This document shows positions 59,548 to 64,000 of a DNA stretch of 64,000 nt, piece by piece. Made by a program: the position numbers and the translations under genes. Under the pieces are notes generated by a model that was given only the letters and a program-made list of their open reading frames with translations, had not been told where the DNA came from and did no database searches. The DNA comes from Scytonema sp045865695 (lineage in GTDB: Bacteria > Cyanobacteriota > Cyanobacteriia > Cyanobacteriales > Nostocaceae), in assembly GCF_045865695.1 (NCBI RefSeq), contig NZ_BAACAP010000229.1:1-64000 (forward strand), written 5' to 3'. Numbering within the stretch: the first letter of the stretch is position 1; each line of letters starts with the position of its first letter.

Positions 59548-59786
59548 AGCTCTACTTCCTCTCCGCCAATGAGTAATATTTCTCTATCTTTGACACCAAT
59601 GGCTAAAATCAGAACCGTTTGCTCTTCTGCTGTATTCACCTCATAAAACACGCGAAAGCGATTTTGAGAGCCAAACCGAAGCTCCCAGGTTGCACTAAAT
59701 GGGGCTGGTTGTTCCAGTGGCTTGCGGTTTCGAGTGATTTCAAGAGGCGTGTAAGATAATTGTTCGGCGATCGTTTCTCGAATCAA
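59544..59786 (-). CDS. RelE/ParE-type toxin, possibly lacking its proper start
   Basis: From TTG at 59786 this gives 80 residues: LSYTPLEITRNRKPLEQ, WELRFGSQNRFRVFYEVN, ILAIGVKDREILLIGGEEV, typical of the RelE/ParE fold. In frame upstream, codons back to 59870 encode PNFTLIFAPEIIAHLRAIDKK, the normal first strand and helix, but there is no ATG, GTG or TTG before a TAG stop at 59874-59876; the expected position has ATA. So the toxin is either translated from a non-standard codon or inactivated at its start while its antitoxin gene remains. The two overlap by 4 nt. Confidence 0.65.
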   Translation of the reverse strand: MIRETIAEQLSYTPLEITRNRKPLEQPAPFSATWELRFGSQNRFRVFYEVNTAEEQTVLILAIGVKDREILLIGGEEVEL

Positions 59787-59928
59787 ACTGTGATACTTTT
59801 TATCGATCGCTCTAAGGTGAGCGATGATTTCAGGAGCAAAGATTAGAGTGAAATTAGGCTTTTGTGTTATTGACTATTATTATAGTCATCATTATAGTCA
59901 TATGTAAATGACTCGATCTCAATTTTTT

Positions 59929-61547
59929 GTGCTTTCCTAGATAGTGGGGGTATCTAAGGTTTAATCAGAACTTCCATCATCTAATACCCTTCTGGAACAA
60001 CTTGTGCTCAACACCTTGCGGTATCTAAGGTTTAATCACGGGGGAATTTTATTTTTACTGAATACTCCAACGCAATAGTGCTCAACACCTTGCGGTATCT
60101 GAGGTTTAATCAGACAGCTTCTGATAACTTGATAACTTCATAGGTTCTTGCTCAACACCTTGCGGTATCTGAGGTTTAATCAGTTTTACCCTGTACCATG
60201 TCAGCTTTAAAACTGTACGTGCTCAACACCTTGCGGTATCTGAGGTTTAATCAGCTAAGACGGAGCAAAATCCGTTTAATAAACCTGAGTGCTCAACACC
60301 TTACGGTATCAGAGGTTTAATCAGGAGTTATCAAGATTCTAAAACAATTGAAAGTTTATTGTGCTCAACACCTTACGGTATCAGAGGTTTAATCAGTATT
60401 TCATATTCACTAGCAAATTGGTCGTAAATAATTCGTGCTCAACACCTTACGGTATCAGAGGTTTAATCAGACGGTCAGTTAACGCGATCGCGATCGCACA
60501 GTCAAGTGCTCAACACCTTACGGTATCAGAGGTTTAATCAGTTCTTTTTGAATTTCTGAAGTAATCAGTGCTAATTGTGCTCAACACCTTACGGTATCAG
60601 AGGTTTAATCAGACATACGCATCTACAAAACTTGCATTTGAAGGAATAAAGTGCTCAACACCTTACGGTATCAGAGGTTTAATCAGACTGGTCTGGCTTT
60701 GGATGTAAATGCGTCCTCTAGGGGTGCTCAACACCTTACGGTATCAGAGGTTTAATCAGGCATGATAGATGCCAATCTTAGCAGCTGCTGGTGGTTGTGC
60801 TCAACACCTTACGGTATCAGAGGTTTAATCAGGTTACAAAAATAGACGATGTTATTTCTGTCAATAGAGGTGCTCAACACCTTACGGTATCAGAGGTTTA
60901 ATCAGGGAGCGATCTTGGACACTTTGAAGCGGGGGGAGTAGTGCTCAACACCTTACGGTATCAGAGGTTTAATCAGTATTTTGATATGGTGGCAGACTTT
61001 GCATAATGCTTAGTGCTCAACACCTTACGGTATCAGAGGTTTAATCAGCCAGGTAACGGTAGTAAAGCTTTACAGGTTACTGCTGTGCTCAACACCTTAC
61101 GGTATCAGAGGTTTAATCAGAAAAAGGAGGGTTAGATGGATTCTTTCACAATTCTGTGCTCAACACCTTACGGTATCAGAGGTTTAATCAGAACTTATAG
61201 TAATACCCCATACGTCTGCAAAACCTCGTGCTCAACACCTTACGGTATCAGAGGTTTAATCAGCCTGCACCGCGCAAGAGTTGCACAATTCTTCGTACTG
61301 TGCTCAACACCTTACGGTATCAGAGGTTTAATCAGGTACAAAGGGGGAGTGAAAGCGCCTTCCTTCTTAGGTGCTCAACACCTTACGGTATCAGAGGTTT
61401 AATCAGACCAGTAACTACCAAATTATTTACAGTAAGAGTATGTGCTCAACACCTTACGGTATCAGAGGTTTAATCAGCGTTGATAGATTTAGCAAGACAA
61501 TGATTCTTTACGTGCTCAACACCTTACGGTATCAGAGGTTTAATCAG
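59929..61547 (-). CRISPR. CRISPR array, 23 repeats and 22 spacers
   Basis: 36-nt repeats (plus-strand form GTGCTCAACACC...GAGGTTTAATCAG) with spacers of 34-38 nt. Repeats from 60289 to 61547 are identical. Those at 60078, 60148 and 60219 have TTGCGGTATCTGAGG, that at 60004 has TCTAAGG and ends CAC, and the first (59929-59968) keeps only its right half. Decay at the low-coordinate end puts the leader at the high end, next to cas2, so transcription should run on the minus strand and the crRNA repeat would read CTGATTAAACC...GTTGAGCAC. Some spacers contain HIP1 (e.g. 60471-60505). Confidence 0.97.
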
Positions 61548-61810
61548 TGCGAAGGCTGAAAGGCTTAACAAGCAAGCGCTCCAATTCAAGTTTACAAGCA
61601 CCTTGCAAAAAAACCAAGAAAAAACTGAAGTTTCGCAATTCTTCCTCAAATCCAACCTGACTTCACCAGTCAAAACCCTTGATAGAAGCCAGTTTGAAAA
61701 TTTTGCAAGCACCTATAGAGCCTCAAAAATCTCTCAAACATTGTACTAGTGAGGATTCTAGTGAAAACGTCTACTTTCATTACCCCAACAAACACAGATG
61801 CTTGTATTTT
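61548..61810 (-). promoter_or_regulatory. presumed CRISPR leader
   Basis: 263 nt between the conserved array end and cas2, without a credible gene. The position next to invariant repeats and the orientation argument support a leader with the array promoter. A CAAGCACCT motif occurs at ~61597 and ~61710, its reverse complement AGGTGCTTG resembling part of the repeat. No promoter elements are certain. Confidence 0.55.
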
Positions 61811-62104
61811 TCAGACAATCAAAAAAGGCTTACCTGTATTTTCCCATATGCCCGGTCGATTATACTTGGGTATATCCTGCACGCAGCGATCGCTCAAACG
61901 CACAAACAAAATACTGTCTTCCTTTGCCAAAATCGTCTCCAACTCCCAACGTAGTTTTTCACGATCGCGTTGATTCATGACGCAGCGAAAAATTGAATAT
62001 TGTATCCGTTCCCCATACCCCTCCAACAATTTGTAAGCTTTACGCCAACGTTTTGGACAGCGAATGTCGTAGCAAATGATGTAACAATTTCTGATTTCTC
62101 CCAT
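61811..62104 (-). CDS. cas2: CRISPR adaptation protein Cas2
   Basis: 97-residue Cas2: NCYIICYDIRCPKRWRKAYKLLEGYGERIQYSIFRCVMNQRD, with the usual first-strand Asp13. The protein dimerises and bridges two Cas1 dimers during spacer integration. It starts 9 nt after the stop of the cas4-cas1 fusion, so the two are cotranscribed. The array follows on the same strand. Confidence 0.95.
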   Translation of the reverse strand: MGEIRNCYIICYDIRCPKRWRKAYKLLEGYGERIQYSIFRCVMNQRDREKLRWELETILAKEDSILFVRLSDRCVQDIPKYNRPGIWENTGKPFLIV

Positions 62105-62113
62105 GTCATCACC

Positions 62114-63778
62114 TCAACGGACAATTAACTGACCGAACAAACCACCCTCACCCATCCATTCCTTTTCCAAAAGTCGCACTTCTAACTCCAGTAAACGCCG
62201 ATAAGTAAGGGAATAACCCGTTGCTGGATGCTTCCAAGTTTCCTGCTTGCGATTTTCGTAGAGTTCTACAAACTTACGTTTACCAGTTTCGCTCAACCAA
62301 ACCTGTTGCCCGCGAATATTAAAATCAGTTTTTATATCCCATTGATTGCGATTGACGGAAGAAGTGATAATCATATCCACTAAAGGAACTCGGAAAATTT
62401 CCATCAAATCTAAAGCTAAGGGTGCAGCTTGCGATCGCGGTTGGTGGTAAAACCCTAGTGCAGGTTCTAACCCTACTATCAAAATGGCATTCATTATATC
62501 TTTAAGTAACAAAGCGTACCCAAACCCTAAAAGACAATTAAATCTATCTTTGGGAGGACGACGGTTTCTGATGTCGAAACCCATTTCTGCTGGTGCATCT
62601 GGTGAAATCAAATCGGGTAAAGCATCAAAATAGAGTGCTGCTAAATTTCCTTCATACCCCAAAAGCGATTCCAAAGATTTTGCGAGAGGAACGAGTTTTA
62701 GTACGGTTTTCATTTGGGCGATCGCTTTTGTCAATTTCTCGCTAGCTTTGTTTTTGCCCTTCCCACGCATGAGAAATTTTCGCTGTCCTTGAGCGCGACA
62801 AATTACGAGTTTACGCGCTAACTCCAGGCAAATATCGGGGGAACTAAGGGCAGTGTACTGACGAACGCGACGTTGAATGCTGCCATTACGAGTATCAAAA
62901 CTACCCAGGTAACGACCACCACCAGAAATAAAATGTACGCCAATTCCCTGTTCGCCACAAAAATGTAGTGCTTGGGTGGAAATCTGCGAATAGCTGTGCA
63001 GTACCAATTGAGCTACCTGTCGAGCAGGAACGGTTTCTAATGGTTGGTTGCGACGGGCTATTTTAATTTGCTCCCCAGTTCTACCTACACTAGTACCTGG
63101 TTCGAGAACGTGAATGATTTGCCTATCATCATCTTCAGGAAACAAGCGTATTGGTTGCCATTCGCGATCGTGTGCTAGACGTGCTTCTTCAGGTAGACAT
63201 ACGGGAGCAAGAGAACAACGAGCACACAAGCGTTCGTTGTCGGTTATTGGTGGTCGATGGGTAGACTGTCTGAGGTTGCGTGCTTTTTCAATAGCTTCCC
63301 GAACTGCTACCCGTCCTAAATCATCTAGTGGGATGTGAACTAATACATCATCAGCATGGTAGCGAATACGACCTTCTTTAATATGAATACCAAGAGATGA
63401 TTCAAGTAAACAACAGTAGGCAAGGATTTGTAATTTATCACTTTCCCACGCTTGGGGTTGTTTGTTTTCATCCCGATGGCATCTTCCCCGCTTGTGTTCG
63501 TAGGGAATTGTTTCTCCGTCGCGAGTCCGCAATGCATCAACCCGTCCCCGTATACCTAATTCTTCGCTAGTGAGGAATAATTCCTCCCAGTCTTCATCTT
63601 CTTGCTTTTCAAGTTCGGCGTGTAACCTACGTCCAGCAAATACGGCGGCATCCTGGGTGTAGAGTTCTTCGACTTCTTCAAGGTAAAATAGGCGGGGACA
63701 ATAGGCTAAAGCGTGGAGAGCAGAAACGCGGATGGTTTCCAGTTTGGTAGAGAGTTCGATATGTTCGAGAATTTGCAT
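62114..63778 (-). CDS. Cas4-Cas1 fusion protein
   Basis: 554 residues. The N-terminal Cas4 part (~1-205) has Cys27 and the Cys cluster CARCSLAPVC (185, 188, 194) for an iron-sulfur site, plus RecB-type motifs GRVDAL (Asp81), YEHKRG (Glu94, Lys96) and QILAY. The C-terminal Cas1 part (~220-554) has the integrase residues Glu376 (GYEGNLAALYF), His445 (FYHQP) and Asp457 (LALDLMEIF). Cas4 trims prespacers and selects PAMs; Cas1 integrates them. Such fusions are known from subtype I-G (formerly I-U) and V-B loci; the window does not contain the effector to decide. Confidence 0.95.
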   Translation of the reverse strand: MQILEHIELSTKLETIRVSALHALAYCPRLFYLEEVEELYTQDAAVFAGRRLHAELEKQEDEDWEELFLTSEELGIRGRVDALRTRDGETIPYEHKRGRCHRDENKQPQAWESDKLQILAYCCLLESSLGIHIKEGRIRYHADDVLVHIPLDDLGRVAVREAIEKARNLRQSTHRPPITDNERLCARCSLAPVCLPEEARLAHDREWQPIRLFPEDDDRQIIHVLEPGTSVGRTGEQIKIARRNQPLETVPARQVAQLVLHSYSQISTQALHFCGEQGIGVHFISGGGRYLGSFDTRNGSIQRRVRQYTALSSPDICLELARKLVICRAQGQRKFLMRGKGKNKASEKLTKAIAQMKTVLKLVPLAKSLESLLGYEGNLAALYFDALPDLISPDAPAEMGFDIRNRRPPKDRFNCLLGFGYALLLKDIMNAILIVGLEPALGFYHQPRSQAAPLALDLMEIFRVPLVDMIITSSVNRNQWDIKTDFNIRGQQVWLSETGKRKFVELYENRKQETWKHPATGYSLTYRRLLELEVRLLEKEWMGEGGLFGQLIVR

Positions 63779-63797
63779 ATATGTCTGTAAGGTAATT

Positions 63798-63834
63798 GTG
63801 TTTCAGCGCCTTACGACATCTGAGGTTAATGATG
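63798..63834. repeat. degenerate CRISPR-repeat-like sequence in the cas operon
   Basis: The plus strand reads GTGTTTCAGCGCCTTACG then ACATCTGAGGTTAATGATG. Compared with the array repeat it keeps GTG, TCA, CCTTACG, ATC, GAGG and TTAAT in order, with one insertion and one deletion; about 26 of 36 positions agree. It fills most of the 57-nt gap between the upstream gene's stop and the cas4-cas1 start, 2.2 kb from the array. Confidence 0.75.
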
Positions 63835-63835
63835 A

Positions 63836-64000
63836 TTAGGTTGGCTGAATTACCGTCCAAGCAGACTCAGGAGGAAGATAATTTTCGGATGGCTCAAGTA
63901 TTAAATACCTTTTCCATCGCGTCCCCTTGGAACCAACATGATCTACCCAATAAGGCAAAGTGAATAATCCATCCTCATCTTGTACTAACCATTGCAAAGA
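63836..64000 (-). CDS. 3' end of an unidentified gene upstream of cas4-cas1
   Basis: 54 codons of a gene that continues past the window edge. The visible end contains LQWLVQDEDGLFTLPYWVDH, GSKGTRWKRYLILEPSENY and WTVIQPT-stop (TAA at 63838-63836). The distance to cas4-cas1 is 57 nt on the same strand, so it is likely a cas-operon gene. The sequence does not match the C-termini of Cas12b, Cas3 or Csb2 that I can recall, so I leave it unassigned. Confidence 0.65.
   Translation of the reverse strand, partial: SLQWLVQDEDGLFTLPYWVDHVGSKGTRWKRYLILEPSENYLPPESAWTVIQPT

Noticed and set aside
61136..61559. Small ORFs across the CRISPR repeats
   Set aside because: Their protein sequence is a translation of the repeat (CSTPYGIRGLI); the array explains them.

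Overview
The window looks like chromosomal DNA of a filamentous, heterocyst-forming cyanobacterium (Nostocales; genus not decidable from sequence alone). The signs are the frequent HIP1 octamer GCGATCGC, many heptanucleotide tandem tracts (STRRs), small dispersed palindromes and MITE-like elements, a Mo-nitrogenase-associated protein, sucrose synthase, SbtA, and a PGM1-type phosphoglucomutase. No rRNA or tRNA gene was recognised.

Layout. 0-4.3 kb: gyrA and lnt. 4.4-5.2 kb: HigB/HigA-like toxin-antitoxin pair. 5.6-9.7 kb: two MuiA-like (DUF4139) genes, the first frameshifted by a 34-nt dispersed repeat and carrying an alpha-CTD-like insert. 10.1-16.1 kb: large VWA protein, cupin, acetyltransferase, MltA and the Mo-nitrogenase-associated protein. 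16.5-22.5 kb: a same-strand inorganic-carbon cluster of secreted tandem gamma-carbonic anhydrase, response regulator, histidine kinase, sbtA, a tandem-duplicated SbtB and beta-carbonic anhydrase. 22.6-26.3 kb: cupin, creatininase-family hydrolase, malic enzyme, acetyltransferase, DUF433 gene plus broken copy. 26.6-30.9 kb: two Tat-exported PhoD phosphatases, each behind a PHO box with an 11-bp period. 30.9-38 kb: MITEs, a MITE-split secreted-protein gene, a Uma2 protein, a PDZ-less HtrA protease, an M28 peptidase and a second two-component pair. 38.4-48.5 kb: pgm, an FHA-PAS-GAF-GGDEF-EAL protein, a FecR protein with a coding minisatellite, and recJ carrying an in-frame repeat insertion. 49-58 kb: DUF3050 protein, a GH65/beta-phosphoglucomutase fusion, susA, and a ydaO-type c-di-AMP riboswitch ahead of an 81-aa orphan protein and a polytopic transporter. 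58-59.9 kb: decayed toxin-antitoxin-like genes. 59.9-64 kb: a CRISPR array of 23 repeats with cas2, a cas4-cas1 fusion and the end of one more gene.

The genes fall into a few working units: bicarbonate uptake and CO2/bicarbonate interconversion with its own two-component system; phosphate scavenging under a PHO regulon; sucrose and disaccharide metabolism next to a c-di-AMP-sensing leader; and adaptive immunity whose effector genes lie beyond the right edge. The features most worth following are the repeat-like sequence inside the cas operon (63798-63834), the two-domain SbtB, the c-di-AMP riboswitch operon, and the MITE whose removal exactly restores a reading frame.
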